Source: Paracrocinitomix sp039939375 (GTDB lineage: Bacteria > Bacteroidota > Bacteroidia > Flavobacteriales_D > Crocinitomicaceae). Taken from it: DNA of 64,000 nucleotides. The notes beneath the pieces were generated by a model. That model saw only the letters and a program-made list of their open reading frames with translations, was not told where the DNA came from and did not search any database. Shown piece after piece: positions 1 to 9,116 of this stretch. The number at the start of each line of letters is the position of its first letter. Position 1 is the stretch's first letter. The position numbers and the translations under genes are program-made. The stretch is from positions 124,001 to 188,000 of the forward strand of contig JBDVJO010000011.1 in NCBI GenBank assembly GCA_039939375.1, in the 5' to 3' direction.

Positions 1-517
1 AGAACACCATAATCCCTAGAATATCGGAGAAAGTACTTTCATAAACCATGAATTCTTTCTTCACGCCAGTGAGGCCGCCGACAGAAGGAATAATGATGGC
101 CGAACTCATAATAGACAAAGGCACGGCATAGACTAAACAACTTACAAAATCATCTGCTCCAGGAATCATGAAGTGAATGATTGTTGCAATTGCTCCAGAA
201 GAAACCACCAAGGCGATTAACGCAACGAGAAACGAATTTAAAATCAGTTTCATTTTATCCTTTTCAAGCTTTAAATCTAAAGCCGCTTCAAGAACAATCA
301 TCACCAAACCTATGTTTCCGACAATCTCTAAGGTGCTGAGCTTCGCGTATTTTTCTATGTCAAAATGGTCTGATTCAGATGCAAACTCCTTAATGATTAC
401 CCCCAATGCAATGAGCATCAAAACACTTGGAATGTTTGTTTTTTTTGCAAAAATATTAAAGAAGAATGAGATGATGATTATCCCCGAAATTCCTATGATG
501 AGTGAGTAAGTATCCAC
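1..517 (-). CDS. Cation:proton antiporter, CPA family (partial, runs off left edge)
   Basis: About 172 N-terminal residues read leftward off the window edge. The first segment is a hydrophobic helix followed by FNIFAKKTNIPSVLMLIALG, the usual opening of CPA-type sodium(potassium)/proton antiporters. Further helices follow (IVGNIGLVMIVLEAALDL, then SFLVALIALVVSSGAIATII). No ATG lies in a suitable place, so I use the GTG at 515-517, 4 nt after the stop of the upstream histidine kinase; this puts the first helix where the family has it. The tight spacing suggests co-transcription with the kinase and udk. Family members exchange a monovalent cation for protons across the inner membrane. Ion specificity and any C-terminal regulatory domain lie outside the window. 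Confidence 0.8.
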   Translation of the reverse strand, partial: MDTYSLIIGISGIIIISFFFNIFAKKTNIPSVLMLIALGVIIKEFASESDHFDIEKYAKLSTLEIVGNIGLVMIVLEAALDLKLEKDKMKLILNSFLVALIALVVSSGAIATIIHFMIPGADDFVSCLVYAVPLSIMSSAIIIPSVGGLTGVKKEFMVYESTFSDILGIMVF

Positions 518-521
518 TTTG

Positions 522-3500
522 TTAGTTGTTATATTTTGGGAAAGTTACATAAAATGTAGTCCCTTCATTTAATTTTGATTCAAATCTAATATTTCCTTTC
601 ATGTTTTCCACAATTTGTTTAGACATTGCTAAACCTAAACCAGTACCTTTTGATTTTGTTGTGAAATAAGGAACGAATATTTTTTCCTGGGCTTCCTCAG
701 CTATTCCAACACCATTATCTTGAACAGCCACTTCGTAGGTATCCGCAGAATGAGAAATCGTGATTTTAACTAATGCAGACTGATCCACTCCTGCTGCTTG
801 AATAGCGTTTTTTATAAGATTATTAAAAACCCTTAAAAGCAAATCTTTATCCGCCCAAATTATAGCGTCTTCTTTCACCGAATTAATTAGTTCAATGTGG
901 TGCTCGTCATATTCTGAGAACACTGCCACCGCACTTTCTACAATTTCAGTAAGATTCAGTTCAGACTCATTTGCTTTTGGCATTTTAGCAAAATTTGAGA
1001 ATTCATTTGCAATTTTAGTGAGGGCATCAATTTGTTCAATGAGTGATTTTGTGACTCTATCAAGTTTATCAGCTGATTCATCATCAGCCACTTTAACAGA
1101 CCTTTTTAGGTGCTGAATAGAAAGTTTCATTGGCGTTAATGGGTTTTTAATTTCATGCGCCACTTGTTTTGCCATCTCACGCCAAGCGCTTTCCCGCTCA
1201 CTCTTCGCCAATGCTTCTGCGTTTTTCTGCAGCTCTCCTACTTTCAAATTATACTCTCTTACCAGCTCACCAATCTCATCTGTTCCTTCATATTTAATGG
1301 GTTTATATTTAGCACCAATTTGAACATTTCTTAAACTGTCTTGAATGTATTTCAAAGGTCTTGTAAGCCTATTAGACACAATAATCGCCAGAATCGTTGA
1401 TATCGCCAGCATTAATACCATAATATTAATGATGGCTAACAAAAAGGCCGAAATCTGGTCTTCAAATTGATCTTGCCTTGAAATATACTGCACATTCAGG
1501 TAGGCCAAAAACTCGCCTTTTTGATTGAAAAATGGCGTATAAGCAGATAGATAATTTAATCGTCCGATATTCTCTGTATGTACAAACTCACTTTTGTTTT
1601 GCAAATGAATCTCTTGAAAAGCGAGGGTATTCATTTTTCTAGATATCAACCCTTTAGAGTAAATTTTCGGCTGTGACGAAGCTAGTAAATCACCATCCGT
1701 GTTGAACAGGTTAATGTCTGTAACAAAGACTTTAGAAAACTTCTTTAAAAGGTATTCTAAGTAATCTGCTATGTCGCCCTTCAACTCTTCTTCTTTCTTT
1801 AATTTTGATTCTAGCTCGGTTTTAACGGATCCTAATTTCTCCGTAATAAAACCAGTATTACTTTCTGTATATTGATCTTTTACGAAAGCTCCGGCACCAA
1901 CTGCAAATGCTACTAAGGTTACCAAAATCAATCCAATCAATACTGTTTGAATTTTGACATTTAATTTGATGTTTTTAAAAGATACACCAGACTGAAATTG
2001 CTTGAATCCAAGAGGAATTAACAAAAGGACGCCAAAAATGATCAAGAGGTATGAAAATGAAGTAAACAACGAAAGGTTTGATTTCAGTTTTTTGGATATT
2101 ACTGTAGTGTAGCCTTGCTCTTCTTCGTAGATAAAATGACTGAAACCGTTCAAGTTGACGAAAGAATTTGAAGCGTCCCACTCCGTCCCTGTTGTTGGGT
2201 ACGCATAGTCGCCTTTACGGGTCACCAATTTATCGTCAACATATTTCGCAATTGAATAATTCTTCAATCGGTTTAATGTGTTCGTCCCTTTATCCAGCAA
2301 CAATGACGGTAATCCAATATCTTCTGGAAACTTTTTTGATCTAAGCTCTGTCACCAAATAACCTCTGATCGTATCTGAATCCAGAACTGGAAACTTAGAT
2401 ATATAAGTAAGTTTATCAGTATAATCTTTAATAAAATAAAGGTTTGTAGAGTCAATTCGTTCTCCACTCTGCGCTATAATTTCCTCAAAACGAGAATAGT
2501 CTTTTAGTTCATAGTTTCCATAATCTACTACCATCCTTTTGTCTGCACCAAACAAATAAAAGGTCAAATCAAAATCGTTCTTGAGTTTTTTGAAGTAATT
2601 CTCTTCTAATTCTTCACTGAAAGCTGATTGATTAAATTCGCCATCAAAAAAGGGCAAAATTGCATCTTCTTTGATGAGTTTTCTTTCGGCATTATCGTAG
2701 TCAAACTCTGAAAAGAAATCTTTGTCTTTAGCAATTAATTCAGCCTGCGCAATTCTCAATTCTCTTTCGTTATTCTCCGAATATCCCTCTAAAATATAAG
2801 CCGCATAAAATGCAATAAACGCCACCATGCTGATCACATGAACAAATTTGTATGCTTTCTCTTTAAACTGGAACCATAACAAAGCCCCACTCAATAAAAT
2901 CGGCCACAACGAAGTCAAAAAAGAATGATCAAAATAGACTAAGTCAATAATGATATAAATACCCGAACTCAGCGCCCATAAAAAAGCCAATCTATTCCAT
3001 TCAAACTCATTGTTTTTCAATTGGATAATAATGTATTGAATCAGTTTGAAATATGCATAAAAACTTGCCCCAATTACGGTGATACTAAGAAAAGAATAGA
3101 TGCTGAAATCAAACAATCTTTCTAAGTCAAAAGACAGTTTTGAGTCATACACCAACGAATAAATGATATCGTTGATTTTGAATGCAGCAAAGAAGCTCAC
3201 AATAAACAAAGGCATGATGAAAATCACCAGCTTTAACTTTTTGTTTCCCTCTTTAAACCAATCTCTTGTTCTCTTTAAAAGAAAGTGAACGAAGAAATAA
3301 AACATGGTAATGTTAATTATCAAGTCTCCTAACGAAGGGGCAAATATTGACGAAGCAAATAACTCTGGATTAAACAATTCAAAGTCTGCCATGATGCCTT
3401 TCACATCTGAAGACAGCCATAAATAACGCAAAACAACAATTGTGAGCGGGTAGATAATTAGTAAAATTGGTCGCTTTATTAATAGCTTTTGTGTAGCATT

Positions 3501-4175
3501 CAGCATCAATTGTAAGAGGATGACGAAACCAATGAGGTAACAGAAGAAGATAGTAATCTCAAGCCCTTCATTCTTGTCCATGTTCTCTAAAGGAACAACA
3601 GAAAATTCGCGTTCGCCATCAGCGTTGACTACTGCAAAACCTTCGTCCTCAAGGCTTAATTCTGCCGGAAAATCAGTAATTAAATCTTCAGAAAAAGCAT
3701 TTGATAAATCTTCGTTTTCGTGCTTAAACTGGTTCTTGATTTTAAAAACACCAATAATGATGCTGTCGCCAACATGAGTGTGCCTGCTTTGAAACCAGCC
3801 GTTATCAAGAAATACAAGGCCAGACTCAAAATGTTCATCCGATTTAACCGTTGGAAAGTCAATGCGATTATTGGTCCAAAGCACGAGACTATCTTGGTGA
3901 TAAACGAAAAAATCTGACCCTGTTTTTTCAGAAATATTCAGTCCTAAATCAAACTTTTCTTCTTCAGTTGATTTGGTTTTTAATTGGCTCTGATAGTTAA
4001 GTAAATCATCATTCAACTGATTTATTCGTTGAATATACTTTTCCTGAAACTCCTCAACAGCAGAGGCGTTTAGGCTTACGTTCAGCTTAAAATGAAAAAG
4101 TAATGCTCCGGTCAACCAGAATAAAAATCCGATTGAAGCGCCATAAATAAACTTTTTTCGAAAGGTTGACTTCAT
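522..4175 (-). CDS. Large multi-sensor membrane histidine kinase
   Basis: 1217 residues. TM1 (about 8-29) is followed by an extracytoplasmic region to about 200, a block of roughly eight helices (about 205-460), a second extracytoplasmic region (about 465-700), two helices (about 705-765), a third extracytoplasmic region (about 770-900), a last helix and a HAMP domain (about 935-985). The kinase core has the H-box AHEIKNPLTPMKLSIQHL with the phosphoacceptor at His1007, an N-box (NLIKNAIQAA), DNGVGI, FVPYFTTK and GTGLGLAMSK. It is therefore an intact HisKA/HATPase_c kinase of the NtrY-like type. No response regulator is adjacent; udk lies upstream and an antiporter downstream, so the partner is elsewhere. 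Three separate extracytoplasmic modules is unusual, and their ligands cannot be inferred. Kinase call sure, role unknown. Confidence 0.93.
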   Translation of the reverse strand: MKSTFRKKFIYGASIGFLFWLTGALLFHFKLNVSLNASAVEEFQEKYIQRINQLNDDLLNYQSQLKTKSTEEEKFDLGLNISEKTGSDFFVYHQDSLVLWTNNRIDFPTVKSDEHFESGLVFLDNGWFQSRHTHVGDSIIIGVFKIKNQFKHENEDLSNAFSEDLITDFPAELSLEDEGFAVVNADGEREFSVVPLENMDKNEGLEITIFFCYLIGFVILLQLMLNATQKLLIKRPILLIIYPLTIVVLRYLWLSSDVKGIMADFELFNPELFASSIFAPSLGDLIINITMFYFFVHFLLKRTRDWFKEGNKKLKLVIFIMPLFIVSFFAAFKINDIIYSLVYDSKLSFDLERLFDFSIYSFLSITVIGASFYAYFKLIQYIIIQLKNNEFEWNRLAFLWALSSGIYIIIDLVYFDHSFLTSLWPILLSGALLWFQFKEKAYKFVHVISMVAFIAFYAAYILEGYSENNERELRIAQAELIAKDKDFFSEFDYDNAERKLIKEDAILPFFDGEFNQSAFSEELEENYFKKLKNDFDLTFYLFGADKRMVVDYGNYELKDYSRFEEIIAQSGERIDSTNLYFIKDYTDKLTYISKFPVLDSDTIRGYLVTELRSKKFPEDIGLPSLLLDKGTNTLNRLKNYSIAKYVDDKLVTRKGDYAYPTTGTEWDASNSFVNLNGFSHFIYEEEQGYTTVISKKLKSNLSLFTSFSYLLIIFGVLLLIPLGFKQFQSGVSFKNIKLNVKIQTVLIGLILVTLVAFAVGAGAFVKDQYTESNTGFITEKLGSVKTELESKLKKEEELKGDIADYLEYLLKKFSKVFVTDINLFNTDGDLLASSQPKIYSKGLISRKMNTLAFQEIHLQNKSEFVHTENIGRLNYLSAYTPFFNQKGEFLAYLNVQYISRQDQFEDQISAFLLAIINIMVLMLAISTILAIIVSNRLTRPLKYIQDSLRNVQIGAKYKPIKYEGTDEIGELVREYNLKVGELQKNAEALAKSERESAWREMAKQVAHEIKNPLTPMKLSIQHLKRSVKVADDESADKLDRVTKSLIEQIDALTKIANEFSNFAKMPKANESELNLTEIVESAVAVFSEYDEHHIELINSVKEDAIIWADKDLLLRVFNNLIKNAIQAAGVDQSALVKITISHSADTYEVAVQDNGVGIAEEAQEKIFVPYFTTKSKGTGLGLAMSKQIVENMKGNIRFESKLNEGTTFYVTFPKYNN

Positions 4176-4219
4176 GCTCTTTTGGTAAGCATGGTTTGAA
4201 TCAAAAATCGAACCACGAT

Positions 4220-4837
4220 TTAACCTAAATTTTTGTGAATTACTGAGCTTAAGATATGAATATTTTCGTCAAACGCTTGATTGTTTGTGATAATAAGATC
4301 TGCTTCAGATTTATATGGTTTCACATAATTCTCATAAGACGGAATTACATGATTCTCCCACTGATACATCACATCTTCTTTTGAATAGTTGCGCTCTTGA
4401 ACGTCTCTCAACAGTCTTCTTTCAAGCTGCAAGTCAGGATCTACTGAAAGATAAACTGAATAATCCAGGGCGGCCTTAATAAAGTCATAGTGCATTACAA
4501 AAAGCCCTTCAACAATCAATAACTGTTTTGGTTCTAAAGTAAGATAGGCATCTTCGTTTGCCGGATTGTTAAATTGATAAATACTTTGCTGAACTGGCTG
4601 ACCTTTGGTCAATGCCTCAAAGTCTTTTTTCATCTTTTCAATGTCCAACGCTGTTGGCAAGTCAAAATTGATGACCCCATTACCATCTTTAGCCTGCTCC
4701 GTTTTAGGCTTGTAGTAATTATCTAAAGAAAATGTGGTGACTTGTCCTTCAAACTCTTCGTTGAGCCCAGAAATTAAGGTTGTTTTTCCAACCCCGCTTC
4801 CGCCAGTAATCCCAACAATAAATTTGACTTTTTCCAT
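4220..4837 (-). CDS. udk: Uridine kinase
   Basis: 205 residues, normal length for the family. The Walker A loop GITGGSGVGKTT spans residues 9-20 (Lys18), followed by FSLDNYY with the probable catalytic base Asp39, and a lid with RRLLRD. It phosphorylates uridine and cytidine to UMP and CMP in the cytoplasmic pyrimidine salvage pathway. It is the first gene of a minus-strand run (udk, histidine kinase, antiporter) with 44 bp before the kinase. A perfect TAnnTTTG -7 box lies 19 bp upstream of the start. The related phosphoribulokinase group is less likely because length and motifs fit udk. Confidence 0.93.
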   Translation of the reverse strand: MEKVKFIVGITGGSGVGKTTLISGLNEEFEGQVTTFSLDNYYKPKTEQAKDGNGVINFDLPTALDIEKMKKDFEALTKGQPVQQSIYQFNNPANEDAYLTLEPKQLLIVEGLFVMHYDFIKAALDYSVYLSVDPDLQLERRLLRDVQERNYSKEDVMYQWENHVIPSYENYVKPYKSEADLIITNNQAFDENIHILSSVIHKNLG

Positions 4838-4856
4838 GAGCAGTTCAGTAGTAGCA

Positions 4857-4864
4857 CAAAAATA
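4857..4864 (-). promoter_or_regulatory. Candidate -7 box for udk operon
   Basis: On the minus strand this reads TATTTTTG, a perfect match to the Bacteroidota -7 consensus TAnnTTTG, 19 nt before the udk start codon. A T-rich -33 region lies about 19 nt further upstream. The 177-bp gap to the divergent symporter must hold both promoters. Confidence 0.5.
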
Positions 4865-5014
4865 ACATTTCTATTGAAGAATAAAATTGGAATTAGACAA
4901 AGAGCCTAAATTGACCTATCAGTATAGAAAAAAGTAAAAAAAGACTGTTCATAAGATTCGGTTTTTATTCAAATCAGCCCTTTAAATTCATTTACTTTTA
5001 TCAAAAGAACTAAA

Positions 5015-6841
5015 ATGTCTTCAGTAGATTGGCTCATTTTCTTGGTTTACCTAGCGGCTGTTTTCATTATTGGAATTATCGTTTCTAAGAAGGCCAGCAG
5101 TGGAATTGATTCCTACTTTGTTGCAGACAGATCTTTGCCTTGGTGGTGGTTAGGGATTTCCATAATTGCTACCACTTTCGCAGCAGATACGCCTCTAGCG
5201 ATAACTGGAATTACCGCGAATAACGGTATTGTCGGGAATTGGTTTTGGTGGAGCTGGGCAGCTACCTATATCACCATTACCATCTTCTTTGCGAAAAGAT
5301 GGAGGTCAAGCCAAGTTTTAACGGATGTTGAATTCATTGAACTCAGATATTCAGGAAAAGAAGCTGCTTTCTTAAGAGGGTTTAAGGCGTTTTTTTACGG
5401 AATCATCATCAATGTTTTCATCCTTGGTTGGGTAATCACAGCTGCTGTAAAAATAGCAGGTCCGTTCATAAAGTGGGATCAAATTCTTGGCGCTTCTGTT
5501 TTCCAAAAAATTGGAGAGATTTATCCATCCATGTTGCTCTTTAAAGGAGACCTGAATGCTACTATCACTATTGTCGCGCTTTTACTTATTGTAATGATTT
5601 ACAGTTCGATTGGCGGCATTAGAGGTGTAATTTTAACCGATTTATTCCAATTCATAATAGCCATTGTCGTTTCTATCATATTTGCTGTTTATGCAGTAAA
5701 CTCAGTGGGTGGATTAGAAGGACTTCAAACCAGCTTGACCGATATTTATGGAGAAGTCAGGGCCGGGCATCTCACTGAGATAATTCCGTCTTTTGACAAT
5801 CCATTAATTCCTTTTGAAATATTTATTATTTACGTGGTTGTTCAATGGTGGGTACGTTATGACTCTGACGGATCAGGCTATATCGCTCAACGAATCAATA
5901 CGGCCAAAGATGAAAAAGACGCCAGAAAAGGATCACTCTTATTCTCCATTTCATTTATTGCCTTGCGAACTTGGCCCTGGATAATGGTGGCACTCGTTTC
6001 ACTTGTCGTTTTTCCGCTTGAAGATCCAACAGCAAATTATGGTGCAGAAGGGACTATAGTGGGAGGAGATCGGGAAGCGGCATACCCTGTTTTGATGGCT
6101 ATGTTACTTCCTATTGGTTTGGTTGGATTAGCGTTTACAAGCTTGATGGCGGCTTTCATGTCAACAGTAGATACCCATTTGAATTGGGGTGCAAGCTATA
6201 TGACCAATGATATTTATCGAAGATTTATTAAGCCGGATGCCCAACAAAAAGAGCTGGTTAAATTCTCCAGAATTGTAGTGGTTATCATTACCATTTTAGC
6301 GGTAATTGTTGCTAGTCAAATGGACTCAATTGCTGGGGCTTGGGTGTTCTTTATTAATGCAGCATCAGGATTAGGAGTTGCACAATTGATTAGGTGGTTT
6401 TGGTGGCGCGCCAACGCTTGGACGGAGATTTCATCAATGCTTGCAGCTATTTTAGCCACTGTTTTATATCCAATACTATTTGCGTCTTATGCGGATGTTC
6501 CGCACTTTGACACCTACGCCTTAGTTGGTATTACGATTTTCTGTATTGTCGTTTCCGTTACCGTCACCTATTTAACGCCGGCAACAAGCCAAGAAAAAAT
6601 AGATGAGTTTATTGAGAAGTGTAAGCCTGTTGGTTTATGGCAAGGAAAGGGAATAAGTAAAAATGCGATTGGTTCGTTTAGTCAATCAATGATTATGTGG
6701 GTGCTTGGTTTAACCACAAGTTTTTGCGGCCTTTTCACCATAGGCTATTTCTTAATGCTAAAACCTTGGATGGGCGTTTTAAATGCCGTTATTTCAATCG
6801 TCTCGTTTATTATTTTGACCAAAATGATGAAGAAAGATTAA
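5015..6841 (+). CDS. Sodium:solute symporter (SSS family)
   Basis: 608 residues, almost entirely hydrophobic with about 13-14 transmembrane helices. The N-terminal stretch SSGIDSYFVADRSLPWWWLG followed by TTFAADTPLAITGI is the typical opening of SSS (SLC5-like) transporters, where the first helices form the Na+ and substrate site. The family couples inward Na+ flow to uptake of sugars, amino acids, organic acids or similar solutes across the inner membrane. The substrate cannot be told from sequence alone and no catabolic genes sit beside it. It is divergent from udk and convergent with the small lipoprotein gene, sharing the 4-bp TTAA stop overlap at 6838-6841. Confidence 0.92.
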   Translation: MSSVDWLIFLVYLAAVFIIGIIVSKKASSGIDSYFVADRSLPWWWLGISIIATTFAADTPLAITGITANNGIVGNWFWWSWAATYITITIFFAKRWRSSQVLTDVEFIELRYSGKEAAFLRGFKAFFYGIIINVFILGWVITAAVKIAGPFIKWDQILGASVFQKIGEIYPSMLLFKGDLNATITIVALLLIVMIYSSIGGIRGVILTDLFQFIIAIVVSIIFAVYAVNSVGGLEGLQTSLTDIYGEVRAGHLTEIIPSFDNPLIPFEIFIIYVVVQWWVRYDSDGSGYIAQRINTAKDEKDARKGSLLFSISFIALRTWPWIMVALVSLVVFPLEDPTANYGAEGTIVGGDREAAYPVLMAMLLPIGLVGLAFTSLMAAFMSTVDTHLNWGASYMTNDIYRRFIKPDAQQKELVKFSRIVVVIITILAVIVASQMDSIAGAWVFFINAASGLGVAQLIRWFWWRANAWTEISSMLAAILATVLYPILFASYADVPHFDTYALVGITIFCIVVSVTVTYLTPATSQEKIDEFIEKCKPVGLWQGKGISKNAIGSFSQSMIMWVLGLTTSFCGLFTIGYFLMLKPWMGVLNAVISIVSFIILTKMMKKD

Positions 6842-7194
6842 TTGTCTAATCTCCCTTGTTGAATCCAACAATAAAACTTTTGTAATAAAGAATCTGCAAT
6901 TTGTTCGCCTTCAAATGGCATAGGAATATATCCTTCTTGATGCGCCATAGCACGATATAAAGGATCCGTGTTTTCTGATACCAGCGAATGGGAGGTTAGT
7001 TCTCTGCTTCCGGCAGCTGTGGCATCATGGCATCCCGCAACATTACAACTTAGGTCAATAATCTGTGGAACAATTTCTTCGTTATAAGAAATGGTATCAC
7101 TGCAAGGTTCAGGAACAAAGGGCTCCGGTGTGTTATCCTTCGTGCATGAAAGCAGTAAAATAGCACCTATAAAACAGATCAATATCCTCTTCAT
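6838..7194 (-). CDS. Small lipoprotein with a CX4CH cytochrome-like motif
   Basis: 118 residues from the ATG at 7192-7194. A longer in-frame extension exists to 7239, but the internal start gives a proper lipoprotein signal (charged MKR, hydrophobic core, LLSC with Cys17). The mature part contains a single CNVAGCH motif (C-x4-C-H), then MPF near the C end, resembling the small c-type cytochrome-like domains with widened CX4CH spacing seen in Bacteroidota lipoproteins. If heme is bound it would be at the periplasmic face, with a Met as possible sixth ligand; that is inference. It is convergent with the symporter and overlaps it by 4 bp. Confidence 0.72.
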   Translation of the reverse strand: MKRILICFIGAILLLSCTKDNTPEPFVPEPCSDTISYNEEIVPQIIDLSCNVAGCHDATAAGSRELTSHSLVSENTDPLYRAMAHQEGYIPMPFEGEQIADSLLQKFYCWIQQGRLDN

Positions 7195-7282
7195 ACTATA
7201 GGGACGAAAAAAACGGGTTTTTATTACGGTCAAACACAAGATTTAAATTGACTTTGAAGCCATTTTATTAGCATAAAGATTC

Positions 7283-7290
7283 TAAATTTG
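7283..7290 (+). promoter_or_regulatory. Candidate -7 box for asnS
   Basis: TAAATTTG, a perfect TAnnTTTG match, 21 nt before the asnS ATG at 7312. This supports the ATG at 7312 over the upstream in-frame ATG at 7288, which would lie inside the promoter. Confidence 0.5.
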
Positions 7291-7311
7291 CTGTTCAGAA
7301 TTTTTAGAACA

Positions 7312-8766
7312 ATGAAAAGAATAGAAATTAAACATTTATTGGCTTCAGAACCTGTAGGGGAAGAAGTATTGGTTAAGGGATGGGTAAAGGCCTTTAGATC
7401 AAAGCGATTTATACAAATCAATGATGGGTCTACCATTAATAATATTCAAGCAGTTGTTGATTTTGAAAATTTTGAAGAAGCCTTATTGAAAAGGATAAGT
7501 ACTGGTGCAGCCATTGCTTTATCTGGTAAAGTTGTTTCATCTCAAGGAAGTGGACAAGCAATTGAAATTGAAGTTTCATCTGTTGAAATTCTTGGAGACG
7601 CAGATCCGGATGAAGTAAGTAAAACAATCCTACAACCTAAAAAGCACTCTTTAGAGTTACTTAGAGAGCAAGCACATTTACGATTTAGAACAAATTTATT
7701 TGGGGCAGTTTTCAGATTAAGACATGCCGTTTCTTTTGCGATTCACAAATATTTCAATGACAAAGGATACTATTATATTCACACACCAATTATTACTGGT
7801 TCAGACGCTGAAGGAGCTGGTGAAATGTTTAGAGTATCCATCCTTGACCCACAAAATCCACCCAAAACTGAAGATGGTAAAGTTGATTGGTCTGAAGATT
7901 TTTTCGGTAAAGAAACGAACCTTACGGTATCTGGTCAGTTAGAAGCAGAATTGGCTGCTATGGCATTAGGAAAAGTTTATACTTTCGGGCCAACATTTAG
8001 AGCAGAAAATTCAAACACGGCAAGACACCTAGCAGAGTTTTGGATGATAGAGCCAGAAGTTGCATTCAACGATATTGTTGACAACATGGACTTGGCTGAA
8101 GATTTCTTAGGTTATATCTGTAAGCACGTAATGGAGCACAACGCTGACGATTTACAATTTTTACATGATCGAGAAGTAAAAGAAGATTCACAAAAGCCTA
8201 CTGCTGAAAGAAACGAAATGCCACTTTTAGACCGCTTAAAATTTGTTGTTGACAATGATTTTGAACGTGTTACTTACACTGACGCAATTAACATTTTAAG
8301 AAATTCTAAACCCTATAAAAAAGGGAAGTTTCAATATCCCGTTGAATGGGGAACAGATTTACAGTCTGAGCATGAGCGTTTTTTAGTTGAAAAACACTTT
8401 AAAAAGCCAGTCATTATTATCGATTACCCTGCTTCTTTTAAAGCATTTTATATGCGTTTAAATGAGCCTAGCGAAGGTGTGCCTGGTGATACCGTTGCTG
8501 CTATGGATATTTTATTCCCAGGAATTGGTGAAATTATTGGAGGATCTCAACGAGAAGAGCGTTATGACGTACTTTTACAAAAAGTGAAAGAATTTGGTAT
8601 TCCAGAAGAAGAATTGTGGTGGTATTTAGAAACTAGGAAATTCGGAACGGCTCCGCATGCAGGATTCGGATTAGGATTTGAACGTATGGTTATGTTTGTG
8701 ACAGGTATGTCTAATATTAGAGATGTAATTCCTTTCCCAAGAACACCGAAAAAAGCTGAATTCTAA
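7312..8766 (+). CDS. asnS: Asparaginyl-tRNA synthetase
   Basis: 484 residues. An N-terminal OB-fold anticodon-binding domain (about 15-105) is followed by the class II core: motif 2 with FRAENSNTARHLAEFWMIEPE and motif 3 with GFGLGFERMVMF near the C-terminus. The TGSDAEGAGEMF region separates AsnRS from AspRS. It charges tRNA-Asn with asparagine in the cytoplasm. The ATG at 7312 gives the expected N-terminus (MKRIEIKHLL). The stop overlaps the start of the next gene (TAATG), indicating translational coupling to the ArsC-like gene. Confidence 0.97.
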   Translation: MKRIEIKHLLASEPVGEEVLVKGWVKAFRSKRFIQINDGSTINNIQAVVDFENFEEALLKRISTGAAIALSGKVVSSQGSGQAIEIEVSSVEILGDADPDEVSKTILQPKKHSLELLREQAHLRFRTNLFGAVFRLRHAVSFAIHKYFNDKGYYYIHTPIITGSDAEGAGEMFRVSILDPQNPPKTEDGKVDWSEDFFGKETNLTVSGQLEAELAAMALGKVYTFGPTFRAENSNTARHLAEFWMIEPEVAFNDIVDNMDLAEDFLGYICKHVMEHNADDLQFLHDREVKEDSQKPTAERNEMPLLDRLKFVVDNDFERVTYTDAINILRNSKPYKKGKFQYPVEWGTDLQSEHERFLVEKHFKKPVIIIDYPASFKAFYMRLNEPSEGVPGDTVAAMDILFPGIGEIIGGSQREERYDVLLQKVKEFGIPEEELWWYLETRKFGTAPHAGFGLGFERMVMFVTGMSNIRDVIPFPRTPKKAEF

Positions 8767-9113
8767 TGAAGAAAGTATATTATTTAAAAAGTTGTTCTAC
8801 TTGCCAACGTATTCTTAAAGAGTGGAATTTGGACGAAAGTGTCATTCTTCAAAACATCAAGGTAGATAAAATGACGTCTGAACAAGTTGATGAAATGATA
8901 AAATTGGCGGGGTCAGCAGAGCGTCTTTTTTCAAGAAAAGCAATGAAATACCGTGCAATGGGGCTTCATGAAAAAACCCTAACTGAAAAAGATTATCGTC
9001 AGCTAATTATTGATGAATACACCTTTTTAAAACGCCCTGTTTTAATTCTTGAGGATCAAATTTTTATCGGTAATTCAAAGGCGGTCGTAGCAGAAGCTAA
9101 GGCGGCCTTATAA
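8766..9113 (+). CDS. ArsC/Spx-family thioredoxin-fold protein
   Basis: 115 residues, the size of ArsC/Spx proteins. The N-terminal strand is followed by a CSTC motif (Cys10, Cys13) at the start of the first helix, and KRPVLILEDQIFIG near the C end holds the cis-Pro and the conserved Arg-Pro of the fold. Members are either glutaredoxin/thioredoxin-linked arsenate reductases or Spx-like regulators. The CXXC arrangement and lack of any arsenic-resistance neighbour make arsenate reduction unproven. The start codon overlaps the asnS stop by one base. Confidence 0.85.
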   Translation: MKKVYYLKSCSTCQRILKEWNLDESVILQNIKVDKMTSEQVDEMIKLAGSAERLFSRKAMKYRAMGLHEKTLTEKDYRQLIIDEYTFLKRPVLILEDQIFIGNSKAVVAEAKAAL

Positions 9114-9116
9114 GAG

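Noticed and set aside
177..509. Plus-strand frame of 110 codons at the left edge
   Set aside because: The complementary strand encodes a well-formed antiporter N-terminus in this region, so the plus-strand frame is a shadow.
7230..7436. Minus-strand frame over the asnS promoter and 5' end
   Set aside because: It overlaps the recognisable N-terminal coding sequence of asnS and its -7 box.
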